64,000 bases of DNA from Flammeovirgaceae bacterium BBD 1991-12 (GTDB lineage: Bacteria > Bacteroidota > Bacteroidia > Cytophagales > Cyclobacteriaceae). Position 1 is the stretch's first letter; each line of letters begins with the position of its first letter. A program made the translations under genes and the position numbers. This document shows positions 35,630 through 44,262 of this stretch, one piece after another. Location of the stretch: assembly GCA_001657315.1 (NCBI GenBank), contig LYSV01000071.1:1-64000 (forward strand). Reading direction: 5' to 3'. Below the pieces are notes generated by a model. The model worked only from the letters and a program-made list of their open reading frames with translations. It did not search any database and was not told the DNA's origin.

Positions 35630-36199
35630 TTACTGGCTTTCCTCAAGTCCGCTTACTCCACCACTTACTACAAATTTCATGGCAGCTGTGGCTTTCATAT
35701 TTAGCGGCTTCACTCTGTTTTTTTCTACAAGAAAATGATTCCCCGAGAAGTTATAGGAATGAGGCATATACACCGATACATACCCAGGCAGGTTGATCTC
35801 ATCCAGGTCTTCCCGGGTGATAAAACCCACCTTAAGTATCGTTCCGTAATCATCAAAGGATACCGTGACCGGTGCGTTGAACTTTTTATGGTCACCTACA
35901 AAAGCCCCTATAAGGTCTTTTATGGAGCTGTAGAGTATACTGACCAACGGTATTTTTGTAAAATACTTTTCAAACAGGACAAATATCGGTCTCGTGATAA
36001 AGAAAGAGGCGAGGTAACCCAGAACGGTGATGGCGCCAATTATGATCAAAAGACCCAGCCCCGGGATGTCCAGAGGAATAAGACCGTCCAGCCATTCCAG
36101 TCCCTGAAAGATGATATAGATCGTGAGCGCCAGAGGTACTACAAAGAGCAGGCCGCGCAGAAAATAGGTTACAAACCGGTTAAAGGTAAATTTACTCAT
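35630..36199 (-). CDS. DUF502 family membrane protein
   Basis: The 189-aa protein has two transmembrane segments near the N-terminus (YFLRGLLFVVPLALTIYIIF and LGLLIIIGAITVLGYLASFF). The DUF502 family blocks follow: PLVSILYSSIKDLIGAF at about residues 83-99, and GYVSVYMPHSYNFSGNHFLV near 138-157. The family is widespread in bacteria, inner-membrane located, and of unknown function. It is monocistronic here, between the cytochrome fusion and mdh, all on the minus strand. Confidence 0.88.
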   Translation of the reverse strand: MSKFTFNRFVTYFLRGLLFVVPLALTIYIIFQGLEWLDGLIPLDIPGLGLLIIIGAITVLGYLASFFITRPIFVLFEKYFTKIPLVSILYSSIKDLIGAFVGDHKKFNAPVTVSFDDYGTILKVGFITREDLDEINLPGYVSVYMPHSYNFSGNHFLVEKNRVKPLNMKATAAMKFVVSGGVSGLEESQ

Positions 36200-36360
36200 G
36201 GAAGCTCCGTTTTGATAGTAGTTAATCCCATAAAATTATTCACTCTGAGACCAACATCACTATGAAGCCGGGAGGTTTTTAAGTTTCTGAGTAAGAATGG
36301 TTAAAGGCGGGCGGTTGGAAGAGCGTATAAAACCCCATTATAAAAAAGGAAGTAAGGTAT

Positions 36361-36394
36361 CATCGTGCCATCAATTAAATCTGATGGCACGATG
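36361..36394 (-). terminator. terminator downstream of mdh
   Basis: CATCGTGCCATCA (36361-36373) and its exact complement (36382-36394) form a 13-bp stem with an eight-nt loop seven bases after the mdh stop. The minus strand beyond it is pyrimidine-rich. Confidence 0.72.
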
Positions 36395-36401
36395 CTATAG
36401 T

Positions 36402-37340
36402 TTAAACCAGGCTCATTTCACCCAGTACACTGTTCATTTTTCTGACAGCTTCTGCGCTTTCATTGAACTTCGCCTGCTCTTGATCGGACAGCTTATAGTC
36501 CACGATCTTCTCCCAGCCGTTCCTTCCTACGATTACCGGTACGCCAATGCAGATATCGGACTGACCATACTCGCCATCAAGATATACACAACATGGGAAA
36601 AGCTTCTTTTGATCCCGTACAATGCTCTCAGCCAGGTAAGCTCCTGCCGCTCCGGGGGCATACCACGCTGAAGTACCGATAAGTTTGGTGAGCGTAGCTC
36701 CTCCTACCATAGTTTCCTTCACCACATGCTCCTGCTGCTCAGCGCTCAGAAAATCAGTCACCGGAGCGCTGTTGTAGGTAGCGTGATTGATCAAAGGGAT
36801 CATGGTAGTGTCACCATGACCGCCGATCACCACACCCTGCAGATCATTGGGAGAACAGCTTATAGCCTCAGATAACCGGTACTTGAACCGGCTGCTGTCC
36901 AGTATACCTCCCATACCTATTACTCGTTCCTTGGGAAGTCCGCTGGACTTCACGGAGAGATAAGTCATGGTATCCATAGGATTGCTTATCACCATCAGTA
37001 TAGTATTGGGAGAGTGCTTGAGGATGTTTTCAGTGACCGTTTTAACAATCCCGGCATTGGTGCCGATCAGCTCCTCACGCGTCATGCCCGGTTTTCTGGG
37101 AATACCCGAAGTAATGATCACAACACTGGAATCCGCAGTGGCAGTATAGTCATTGGTAGAACCGATCACCCTTGTGTCGTAACCGTTCAGGGTGGCACAC
37201 TGGTTCATGTCCATGGCCTTTCCTTCGGCCAGACCCTCTTTGATATCGAGGAGCACTACTTCTTCTACAAGTTGTTTTCTGGCGATATTTTCAGCACAGG
37301 TTGCGCCAACAGCTCCTGCACCTACAACAGTTATTTTCAT
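36402..37340 (-). CDS. mdh: malate dehydrogenase
   Basis: The 312-aa protein is an LDH-like (type III) malate dehydrogenase. It has the NAD-binding GAGAVGATCAE at the N-terminus, substrate-loop arginines in GIPRKPGMTREEL (Arg at about 81 and 87), ISNPMDTMTYL, and the catalytic GGHGDTTMIP (His about 174). The Arg loop followed by MTR marks malate over lactate specificity. It interconverts malate and oxaloacetate in the TCA cycle. A TAATTTTG box lies at 37386-37379 (minus), 39 bp before the ATG, without a clear -33 partner. Confidence 0.96.
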   Translation of the reverse strand: MKITVVGAGAVGATCAENIARKQLVEEVVLLDIKEGLAEGKAMDMNQCATLNGYDTRVIGSTNDYTATADSSVVIITSGIPRKPGMTREELIGTNAGIVKTVTENILKHSPNTILMVISNPMDTMTYLSVKSSGLPKERVIGMGGILDSSRFKYRLSEAISCSPNDLQGVVIGGHGDTTMIPLINHATYNSAPVTDFLSAEQQEHVVKETMVGGATLTKLIGTSAWYAPGAAGAYLAESIVRDQKKLFPCCVYLDGEYGQSDICIGVPVIVGRNGWEKIVDYKLSDQEQAKFNESAEAVRKMNSVLGEMSLV

Positions 37341-37426
37341 AGTGAAAAATATTTAAGGAGTACATAATAATTCGCCCGCAAAATTAACCATTGGAGCTGA
37401 TTATAGGTAAAGAAGATGGGTATAAA

Positions 37427-37951
37427 TTAGGAGCCATTCAAATAAACCTGACTTAGGTTGAAAAAACCCCCTGAGGCCTTGTAGGCATTGAATAAATTAG
37501 CGTTGTAGGAGTTGTATATTTCAGCCAGTGCTTCCAGCATTTTTACCTTTATTTTAGGGTTGCCGTCGAAGATATCAAATATGTTCCCCTGTGGGATAAC
37601 GTAGAACTCCGCTGTTTCTGAAGTAACAAAGGCGTTGAGCAGGCGTTTGGCCCCGTTCAGCAGGCAGCTCTCTCCCAAAGCAGTACCGGGGCCTACCCTG
37701 GTCAGGTTTTCAAAGCTGTCAGAATGGTCTATATCCAGCGACACCTCCCCTTTTTTCAAAAGGTAAAGCGCATGACTGGGGTCGCCCCTGAAAAAGACCA
37801 CCTCATCCTTCTCATATTTCCTGAGGTGCATATGGGGCAAAAACAAAAACATTTGCTTGTGATTCAGCTCCGAGAATAGCTTGAGGTTGGCGAGAAATAC
37901 AAAAGTGTTTTGTTCCTGTAAGGTATATGTCTTTTTGAATGGATTGATCAT
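37427..37951 (-). CDS. cyclic nucleotide-binding domain protein
   Basis: The ATG at 37951 gives 174 aa; the longer track start is a TTG that would overlap tilS. The protein is a stand-alone cNMP-binding domain, with EKDEVVFFRGDPSHALYLLKKGEVSL in pieces and VGPGTALGESCLLNG as the phosphate-binding cassette (about 85-100). There is no C-terminal HTH, so it is not a CRP-type transcription factor. The start follows the tilS stop by one base, so the two are co-translated. A regulatory subunit role is possible. Confidence 0.8.
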   Translation of the reverse strand: MINPFKKTYTLQEQNTFVFLANLKLFSELNHKQMFLFLPHMHLRKYEKDEVVFFRGDPSHALYLLKKGEVSLDIDHSDSFENLTRVGPGTALGESCLLNGAKRLLNAFVTSETAEFYVIPQGNIFDIFDGNPKIKVKMLEALAEIYNSYNANLFNAYKASGGFFNLSQVYLNGS

Positions 37952-37952
37952 C

Positions 37953-39260
37953 TCAGATGACGTCAATTTGATAAATACGTTGGGTCTTTGCAGTGACCTT
38001 GTACCGGTTATCCAGCCTGTGGCCCACTACCCATACAATGTCGTCGCCACTGACCAGCACACAAACCCTTTCTTTCAAGTTTAGGGGAATTTTGTTATCT
38101 ATCATAAAGTCGCTCACCTTTTTTTTACCGCCCATTCCCAGTGGGTAAAAATGATCCCCGGCCTCCCATCTCCTCAGTTTCAGCGGAAAGTTAAGCTTGT
38201 CCAGATCAATGCTGGCCCGTGTCGCTTCACGCGTGACCGGTGTATTGCCTCCCCTTATTTCAAAACGCAGGGAAACTAGTGCATTCATAACGGAACGATC
38301 TTCTTTTTGGATCATGACCTCCGACGGAGCCGGGACCACGGGGCTTACAATAAGACTGTCGCGGTCTATGTTCAGCTGCCATGACGTGCTTAAAAACCGT
38401 TTTCCCGTATTCCTGTCTACGGCTGCCTCAGCAATACTCTTCACCTGATCAAAATTAAAGCCAAAGGGCTCGAGAAGGTGCTCGAGTATCACCAGGTTTT
38501 GAACAGCCTCATGAGTGATCACCCAGTCCGTTCCTACCTTCCTCTTTAGTAATTTCACCTGATCTTCCAGCACATCTTTCAGGAGCCTCTCCGTAGCCTG
38601 CAGTTTCATCAGAGTATTCCTGAAAGTAGTCAGCAGGCCCGGGTTGATCTCACAGAGCAAGGGGATCACACGATTACGGATGAGATTCCGGCTGTACCTG
38701 TCAGAGGCGTTACTTACATCTTCTCTCCAGATTACCCCCTCCTGCCGGGCATACTCCATGATCTGTGCTTTGGTGAACGACAAAAGAGGACGTACCAGAT
38801 TCCCGTTTTTAGGTAGTATTCCCCTTAATCCGGCAAGCCCTGTTCCTTTCGTCAGGTTGAAAAGAACGGTTTCCAGGGAATCATCCAGATGATGGGCCAT
38901 GACCAGCCTGTCAAAAGGGTGGATAACTATCAGTTCGTCAAACCATGTATAACGCAGCTCCCGGGCAGCCATCTGAATGGAAATACCTTTTTCCCTGGCA
39001 TAATTCTTGGTATCAAAAAGCTTTGTGAAACACTGTGTCTTTATGGCCCGAGCCTTGTTTGAAACCATTTGTTCATCCTCATCGGAATCAGTCCCCCGCA
39101 GTTGGAAATTGCAATGGGCTACGGCAAAAGTGAATCCGGCAGCGTGTAGTAGATGCATCAGGGTCATGGAGTCCACTCCGCCACTTACCGCCAGTAGCAG
39201 GCGGTCACCTTTGGTAAACAACTGTTTATCTTCTATCTCTCTTAAAAACTCTTCAAACAT
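37953..39260 (-). CDS. tilS: tRNA(Ile)-lysidine synthetase
   Basis: The 435-aa protein has the PP-loop ATP pyrophosphatase motif LLLAVSGGVDSMTLM (about residues 22-36) and the TilS markers HHLDDSLETVLFNLTKGTGL and RNLIRNRVIPLL. A C-terminal TilS_C domain (about 360-430, LRRWEAGDHFYPLGMGGKKK) is also present. The enzyme converts the wobble cytidine of tRNA-Ile(CAU) to lysidine and is essential. It is divergent from the OstA-like gene, with 42 bp between starts. Confidence 0.95.
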   Translation of the reverse strand: MFEEFLREIEDKQLFTKGDRLLLAVSGGVDSMTLMHLLHAAGFTFAVAHCNFQLRGTDSDEDEQMVSNKARAIKTQCFTKLFDTKNYAREKGISIQMAARELRYTWFDELIVIHPFDRLVMAHHLDDSLETVLFNLTKGTGLAGLRGILPKNGNLVRPLLSFTKAQIMEYARQEGVIWREDVSNASDRYSRNLIRNRVIPLLCEINPGLLTTFRNTLMKLQATERLLKDVLEDQVKLLKRKVGTDWVITHEAVQNLVILEHLLEPFGFNFDQVKSIAEAAVDRNTGKRFLSTSWQLNIDRDSLIVSPVVPAPSEVMIQKEDRSVMNALVSLRFEIRGGNTPVTREATRASIDLDKLNFPLKLRRWEAGDHFYPLGMGGKKKVSDFMIDNKIPLNLKERVCVLVSGDDIVWVVGHRLDNRYKVTAKTQRIYQIDVI

Positions 39261-39281
39261 CCCTGAGCGGAGTTTTTTACT

Positions 39282-39289
39282 TAGCTTTG
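39282..39289 (+). promoter_or_regulatory. -7 box (TAGCTTTG) of the OstA-like gene
   Basis: TAGCTTTG is an exact TAnnTTTG box 13 bp before the ATG at 39303, in the 42-bp divergent interval shared with tilS. A -33 TTG is not evident. Confidence 0.45.
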
Positions 39290-39302
39290 CAACTTAACAA
39301 AC

Positions 39303-40970
39303 ATGGCCCAAATCAAAGTAAAAATAGCATTTATCTTTCTGCTGTCCGTAACTGTAGGAGGTACAGCCCTTGCCCAGAAAAAGGTAGAGTTGAAAAGGGC
39401 TGAAAACCTGTATGGCGGTGTGGACGAAAATGGTGAAAGCTTCAGCAGCCCGGTGGGAAGTGTGGTCTTCGAGCAAAATGAGACCACTATCTACTGTGAT
39501 TCAGCTATATTCTATGAAAGTACCAATGCCATACAGGCCTTTGGACGGGTAAAGATCACGGATGGTGATTCGGTCACTATTACCTCCAAAAGGCTTTTTT
39601 ATGATGGGTTCACCAAAAAGGCGGAGCTGCGGGAAAATGTGGTCTTCACCAAGCTCGATCAACTTACCCTGTACACTGAATTCCTGGATTACTACCGCAA
39701 TCAGCAGGAAGCACAATATTTCAATGGAGGTAAGCTGGTGGACAGCATCAATGTACTGACAAGTGAAAAGGGATATTACAGGGTAAACACCAATATGGCT
39801 TCGTTCAAGACCAATGTGGTAGGCACCAACCCTGACTACACTCTGGAATCCGATACGTTGCAGTATAACACCAAAACGAAAATTGTCTACTTCCGTGATA
39901 AAACCACCTTAACCGACGTAGAAGGTAGCGTATTCAACTATGAAGAGGGCCAGTACAACACCCGTATCAAAAGGTCAGACCTGGCATCAGGTGAAATAGA
40001 AAGTATATCCTACACCCTCACAGGGGATCAACTCTTTCTTGATGACATCCGAAAGTACTATACGGCCATTGGTAACGTGGAGATGATATCCAAGGAGCAG
40101 GATGTGATCATCACCGGCGACTCCAGCTTTTATGACCGGAAAAACGGTCTGGCCAAGGTATATGGCAATGCTTTGATGAAGAAAATAATGCAGCTTGATA
40201 CCCTGTACCTTACTGCAGACACACTCGTGGCCATAGAAAATGAAGATCCCTCAAAGGAAAGGATTTTGGCTTACCGGGATGTAAAAATATTCAAGCCTGA
40301 CCTTCAGGGCATATGCGATTCCCTGTCCTACATCAGTGTAGACTCCATTATTTACTTCTATAATGACCCCGTGCTGTGGACAGGAGAGAATCAAATGACT
40401 GCTGATTCCATTAATGTGGAAATTGCGAATAACACTATCGATAAGCTGAACATGAGAGTGAACTCATTTGTGGTATCCGAAGACAGCATCAGCAATTACA
40501 ACCAGATCAAGGGCAGGAATATGGTAGCCTTTTTCAATGACGGAGAGATCAAAAAAGTAGATGTGGACGGAAATGGCGAAAGCCTTTTTTTCGCACTGGA
40601 TGAAACAGACACCTATATGGTGGGTATGAACAAGATCATTTGCAGTAATATCACCATTAATTTCCTGCTGAATAAGGCCGATAATATTTCCTTCTACATA
40701 AAACCGGATGCCTCTTTTATTCCGCCGCATGAACTAAAAAGTGAAGACACACGGCTTAAGGGTTTTCAATGGCGTCATGAAGAAAAGCCTCTGCTTGCTG
40801 AAATGCTGGGGGAAAAACAACACGCCACACTGGAAATTGACGAAGAAACCAAGCCTGATCCAATACCTGAAGGCTTGCCGGAAAAAATAGAAAAAAAGAT
40901 CAATAAAGAAGATCTAAAGCCAGATCGGCTCCAAAAAAAGGGCAAAAAACTTAAAATCAATGAAAATTAA
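39303..40970 (+). CDS. OstA/LptA-like outer-membrane biogenesis protein
   Basis: The 555-aa exported protein starts with a Sec signal (IAFIFLLSVTVGGTALAQ). Repeated OstA-like beta-jellyroll units follow: PVGSVVFEQNETTIYCDSA, SVTITSKRLFYDG, and later GNVEMISKEQDVIITGDSSF. The C-terminal about 80 residues are highly charged, ending KKGKKLKINEN. It belongs to the Bacteroidota OstA-like proteins considered periplasmic LPS-bridge components, by analogy to LptA. The -7 box at 39282 drives it. Confidence 0.88.
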   Translation: MAQIKVKIAFIFLLSVTVGGTALAQKKVELKRAENLYGGVDENGESFSSPVGSVVFEQNETTIYCDSAIFYESTNAIQAFGRVKITDGDSVTITSKRLFYDGFTKKAELRENVVFTKLDQLTLYTEFLDYYRNQQEAQYFNGGKLVDSINVLTSEKGYYRVNTNMASFKTNVVGTNPDYTLESDTLQYNTKTKIVYFRDKTTLTDVEGSVFNYEEGQYNTRIKRSDLASGEIESISYTLTGDQLFLDDIRKYYTAIGNVEMISKEQDVIITGDSSFYDRKNGLAKVYGNALMKKIMQLDTLYLTADTLVAIENEDPSKERILAYRDVKIFKPDLQGICDSLSYISVDSIIYFYNDPVLWTGENQMTADSINVEIANNTIDKLNMRVNSFVVSEDSISNYNQIKGRNMVAFFNDGEIKKVDVDGNGESLFFALDETDTYMVGMNKIICSNITINFLLNKADNISFYIKPDASFIPPHELKSEDTRLKGFQWRHEEKPLLAEMLGEKQHATLEIDEETKPDPIPEGLPEKIEKKINKEDLKPDRLQKKGKKLKINEN

Positions 40971-41001
40971 TCCCAAATCAGGCGTGTTCGGGCAAAAAGG
41001 T

Positions 41002-41024
41002 TACCAAAATGGCATTTTTTGGTA
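41002..41024 (+). terminator. hairpin after the OstA-like gene
   Basis: TACCAAAA (41002-41009) pairs with TTTTGGTA (41017-41024), with additional T's in the loop side. It lies 32 bp after the stop and before the T9SS cargo gene. The strength is modest because it is AT-rich. Confidence 0.4.
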
Positions 41025-41103
41025 TCTATTCAGCACTAAATTTCGTATATTCATCTGTTAACAAAATATAACGGTCGCTGTTAACCATTTATTGTATGCT
41101 AAT

Positions 41104-41814
41104 ATGAAAATATTTTTATCAGCTTTTTTTGCTTGTTTTCTGATCTCCGGGGTATGGGGTCAGAACTTCGAAGTAGTTGATAATAATATTACTCACAAAG
41201 GCAGTATCGGTCAGCAGATAAAAGCACCCGTCAAGATCAGGAACCTCACTGATAAGCCTATTCAGATCGTTGTAAGAAGACTGGATAAGGTTATTGGCAC
41301 AAGCCAGCAGAACTACTTTTGCTGGGATGGAGAATGTTACGATCCGAGCGTAGATGAGCTCCCTTTATCCAAACGGGTTGCACCGGGAGAAACTTCCGTA
41401 AAATTCGAAAGTGTTCTGGAGGCCGGACTGGTGGCGGGAATCAGCTCGGTCAAATATCTTATCTATGACAGAGATGATCCGGCCTATGCAGTAGAATACG
41501 AAGTAAATTATACCGTAAACGAGGACAGAGGTAAAAATGCCATTTTTAATTCTGAAGATCTGAGAATTAACGAGGTTTATCCCAATCCCGTGAGAGAGTA
41601 TGCTGTAATTGATTACAACATTCACAACGAGGAAATTGAGGCCAAGATCATGCTTCACAATGTTCTGGGTAGTGTGGTAGGTGAGTACGAGCTTTCATAT
41701 CTGGAAACGAAACTCAAGATCAATACAAGGGAACTGAACCCTGGTGTGTACTTCTACACCCTCTATCTCGATAACGATGGGGTCATCACCAAAAAGCTCA
41801 TTGTCAGAAAATAA
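41104..41814 (+). CDS. T9SS type A sorting-domain protein
   Basis: The ATG at 41104 (236 aa) follows a Sec signal MKIFLSAFFACFLISGVWGQ; the track TTG lies four codons upstream. The middle (IKAPVKIRNLTDKPIQIVVRR) looks like an Ig-like beta domain. The last about 80 residues form a type IX secretion C-terminal domain: INEVYPNPVREYAVIDYNI, LHNVLGSVVGEY, LNPGVYFYTLYLD and a terminal KKLIVRK. It is therefore exported through the outer membrane by the T9SS, whose PorD component is encoded 3 kb downstream. Confidence 0.87.
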   Translation: MKIFLSAFFACFLISGVWGQNFEVVDNNITHKGSIGQQIKAPVKIRNLTDKPIQIVVRRLDKVIGTSQQNYFCWDGECYDPSVDELPLSKRVAPGETSVKFESVLEAGLVAGISSVKYLIYDRDDPAYAVEYEVNYTVNEDRGKNAIFNSEDLRINEVYPNPVREYAVIDYNIHNEEIEAKIMLHNVLGSVVGEYELSYLETKLKINTRELNPGVYFYTLYLDNDGVITKKLIVRK

Positions 41815-41865
41815 ATATCCTTTCACCGGGTTTTTCGTATAGTTTTTGCAGGCGTTTCGTGTTTA

Positions 41866-41896
41866 TTGTTTATTAGTTTGCTCTAACCTATATTTG
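41866..41896 (+). promoter_or_regulatory. Bacteroidota-type promoter of the bamD operon (TTG-N20-TATATTTG)
   Basis: TTG (41866-41868), a 20-nt spacer and TATATTTG (41889-41896) match the consensus. The bamD ATG begins seven bases after the -7 box, so the transcript would be leaderless or nearly so, as for the TIGR04255 gene. Confidence 0.6.
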
Positions 41897-41903
41897 CAAC
41901 CTT

Positions 41904-42716
41904 ATGTGGAATTGGGTGTTATTCAGGGGTTTTCTCGTCATTCTCACTACTTTAGCCGTTATTTCGTGCAGCAAATTCAGGAAAATTGAAAAAAGTACGG
42001 ACTGGCGGATAAAGTATGAAGCCGCTCTGAGATACTACGAAAACGAAGATTACTACAGGGCCACTGTGCTGTTCGATCAGATACTTCCGATAGTGCGGGG
42101 ATTGCCCGAGGGGGAAAAGGTCCAGTTCTATTCTGCCTATTCTCAGTATTATCAGAAATTCTACCTGCTTGCCTCACACCAGTTCAAGGTTTTCTATGAA
42201 ACCTATGCAAGAAGTGAATTTGCTGAAGAGGCTGAATTTATGTATGCCTATTCACTCTATGCCAATTCACCAGCCTACAATCTGGATCAGACAAGCAGTA
42301 TAGAGGCTGTGGTGGCCATGCAGAATTTCATCAATCGCCGTCCCCAAAGTGAATTCCGCGATGATGCCACAAAAGTGATTGACGATATCCAGCAAAAGCT
42401 GGAGAGAAAAGGCTATGAGAATGCAAAACAGTACTACAAGCTGGAGCGTTATGATGCGGCGGTGATCGCATTTGATAGTTTCAGCAATGATTTTCCGGAT
42501 TCGGAATTCAATGAAGAGATCGCCTTTTTAAAATTTATGGCGCAATACAACTGGGCTGAGAAGAGTATTACCTCCAAACAGCTGGAGAGGTATCAGCTGG
42601 CGAGGGAATATTACATCGAGTTCATCGATCGCTTTCCTACCAGTCAATACCTCAACGAAGCTGAAAAGAGATATGGCAACAGCCTGAATAAGATCAATGA
42701 ACTTGCAAAAAAATAA
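41904..42716 (+). CDS. bamD: outer-membrane protein assembly factor BamD
   Basis: The 270-aa lipoprotein has a signal ending LAVISC (Cys at residue 22). TPR-like repeats follow: YEAALRYYENEDYYRATVLFDQI, the signature SAYSQYYQKFYLLASHQFKVFYETY, and SEFAEEAEFMYAYSLY. The length and motif order fit BamD, an essential Bam complex subunit at the inner leaflet of the outer membrane. It starts the run bamD-rpoZ-coaBC-porD-recN, which is conserved in Bacteroidota. rpoZ follows after 14 bp. Confidence 0.95.
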   Translation: MWNWVLFRGFLVILTTLAVISCSKFRKIEKSTDWRIKYEAALRYYENEDYYRATVLFDQILPIVRGLPEGEKVQFYSAYSQYYQKFYLLASHQFKVFYETYARSEFAEEAEFMYAYSLYANSPAYNLDQTSSIEAVVAMQNFINRRPQSEFRDDATKVIDDIQQKLERKGYENAKQYYKLERYDAAVIAFDSFSNDFPDSEFNEEIAFLKFMAQYNWAEKSITSKQLERYQLAREYYIEFIDRFPTSQYLNEAEKRYGNSLNKINELAKK

Positions 42717-42730
42717 TAACAAAAACGAAT

Positions 42731-43054
42731 ATGGCTGCATACGCATCAATTGAAACAAGGGATATGGATAAGCTGGGGGAGAGCACCGGTAATGTTTATG
42801 AATCTGTAGCTATCATATCTCAACGGGCCCGTCAGATAGCGGTAAATGTGAAGGAAGAGCTGAATGCCAAGCTGGCGGAGTTTGCCTCCACCGTGGATAA
42901 TCTGGAGGAGATCTTTGAGAACAGGGAGCAGATAGAGATCTCAAAGTTCTACGAGCGACTACCGAAAGCTACCAACGTGGCTATCGAAGAGTTCCTTGAG
43001 GACAAAGTAATGTTCAGAGAAAGAGACGAAGAGCAGAACAAACTGGAATTTTAA
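42731..43054 (+). CDS. rpoZ: RNA polymerase omega subunit family protein
   Basis: The 107-aa protein matches the Bacteroidota form of RpoZ. TGNVYESVAIISQRARQIAVNVKEEL (residues about 19-44, given in pieces) corresponds to the omega core helix NRYELVLVAARRARQL of other bacteria. The C-terminal half is specific to this phylum. Omega helps assemble RNA polymerase by chaperoning beta-prime. It lies between bamD and coaBC, spaced 14 and 13 bp. Confidence 0.9.
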   Translation: MAAYASIETRDMDKLGESTGNVYESVAIISQRARQIAVNVKEELNAKLAEFASTVDNLEEIFENREQIEISKFYERLPKATNVAIEEFLEDKVMFRERDEEQNKLEF

Positions 43055-43067
43055 TTTTCACCATAGC

Positions 43068-43469
43068 ATGCTCCAAAACAAGAAGATATTGCTAGGAGTA
43101 TGTGGTAGTATAGCAGCCTACAAAGCTGCACATCTCACCAGACTGCTGATAAAAGAAGGGGTGGAGGTCAGGGTAGTTATGACCAACGCCGCCACTAAAT
43201 TCATTACTCCGCTGACCCTCGCTACACTTTCCAAAAATCCTGTTCTGTCGGATTTTGTAAAGGATAAGACCGGCCAATGGAACAACCATGTGGAGCTGGG
43301 GTTGTGGGCGGATGTGATGATCATAGCACCGGCGAGTGCCAATACCTTGGCCAAAATGGCCCATGGTCTGTGCGACAATCTTTTGCTGGCTACTTATCTT
43401 TCAGCACGTTGTCCGGTGATGATAGCGCCAGCTATGGACCTTGACATCTCACCCCTCCACAAAAACTAA
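43068..43469 (+). CDS. coaBC: CoaBC N-terminal part (PPC decarboxylase), truncated by frame break
   Basis: This 133-aa ORF is the start of the flavoprotein domain of CoaBC. It has ILLGVCGSIAAYKAAHLTRL, the TLATLSKNP block, NNHVELGLWADVMIIAPASANT and CDNLLLATYL (FMN and substrate site), ending at APAMDLD. At that point the frame breaks at about 43445-43449, inside the PxMNxxMW-type substrate motif, and the rest continues as 43441-44262. CoaBC makes 4'-phosphopantetheine in CoA synthesis and is normally one essential protein of about 400 aa. Confidence 0.88.
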   Translation: MLQNKKILLGVCGSIAAYKAAHLTRLLIKEGVEVRVVMTNAATKFITPLTLATLSKNPVLSDFVKDKTGQWNNHVELGLWADVMIIAPASANTLAKMAHGLCDNLLLATYLSARCPVMIAPAMDLDISPLHKN

Positions 43470-44262
43470 CCTGGAGAAGCTTGAAGGCTATGGCAACAGC
43501 ATAATAGAAGCAGAGCACGGTGAGCTGGCCAGCGGTCTGGTAGGAACCGGGAGAATGGCCGAGCCTGAACATATCCTGGAGGTTCTGGAAAAGCATTTCA
43601 ATAAAAAAAAAGCGCTGACCGGTAAACGGGTACTGATCACAGCAGGCCCTACCTATGAGGCCATAGACCCGGTACGTTTTATCGGGAATCATTCCAGTGG
43701 AAAAATGGGCTTTGCCATCGCTGAGTTCATGGCAGAGCAGGGTGCCAAGGTGCACCTCGTCAGTGGCCCCACACAGCTTTCCAGTACACATAAAAATATT
43801 AAAACCGAAAGGGTCACCTCTGCGGAGGAAATGTATGATGCCTGTGTGGAACAATTCGGCAATGCAGACATAAGTGTACTGGCTGCCGCCGTGGCCGATT
43901 ATAAACCGGTTGTGGCAGAAAGTCAGAAGATCAAGAAAAAAACGGACACGCTGCATCTGGACCTTACTAAAACGAAAGATATAGCCGCGGAGCTGGGCCA
44001 ACGGAAGAAAAACGGTCAGATGATCGTGGGGTTCGCCCTGGAAACGGAAAATGAGCAGGCCAACGCACTAAAAAAGATAAAATCCAAGAATTTCGACATG
44101 ATCGTGCTCAACTCACTCAAGGATGAGGGAGCAGGTTTCGGACATGACACCAATAAAATATCTATTATTGACAAACAAAATAATATTCATCAATTTGGGT
44201 TAAAGTCTAAAAGAGAGGTAGCTCAGGACATCGTGAATTCAATACTACATGCGCTTGATTAA
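43441..44262 (+). CDS. coaBC: CoaBC C-terminal part (end of decarboxylase plus PPC synthetase)
   Basis: The 273-aa ORF resumes at HPSTKTNLEKLEGYG, the remainder of the CoaC domain, with ELASGLVGTGRMAEPE. The CoaB synthetase domain then begins (about residue 60, VLITAGPTYEAIDPVRFIGN, HSSGKMGFAIAEF, DISVLAAAVADYKP, ADYKP and FALETENE). It has no natural start; TTG 43441 is the track's choice. The Cys158 position of E. coli Dfp reads Ser here. The stop overlaps porD by 14 bp. The two ORFs are best read as one gene with an indel. Confidence 0.88.
   Translation: MTSHPSTKTNLEKLEGYGNSIIEAEHGELASGLVGTGRMAEPEHILEVLEKHFNKKKALTGKRVLITAGPTYEAIDPVRFIGNHSSGKMGFAIAEFMAEQGAKVHLVSGPTQLSSTHKNIKTERVTSAEEMYDACVEQFGNADISVLAAAVADYKPVVAESQKIKKKTDTLHLDLTKTKDIAAELGQRKKNGQMIVGFALETENEQANALKKIKSKNFDMIVLNSLKDEGAGFGHDTNKISIIDKQNNIHQFGLKSKREVAQDIVNSILHALD

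Noticed and set aside
37379-37386. TAATTTTG box upstream of mdh
   Set aside because: No -33 element at the right distance; mentioned only in the mdh entry.
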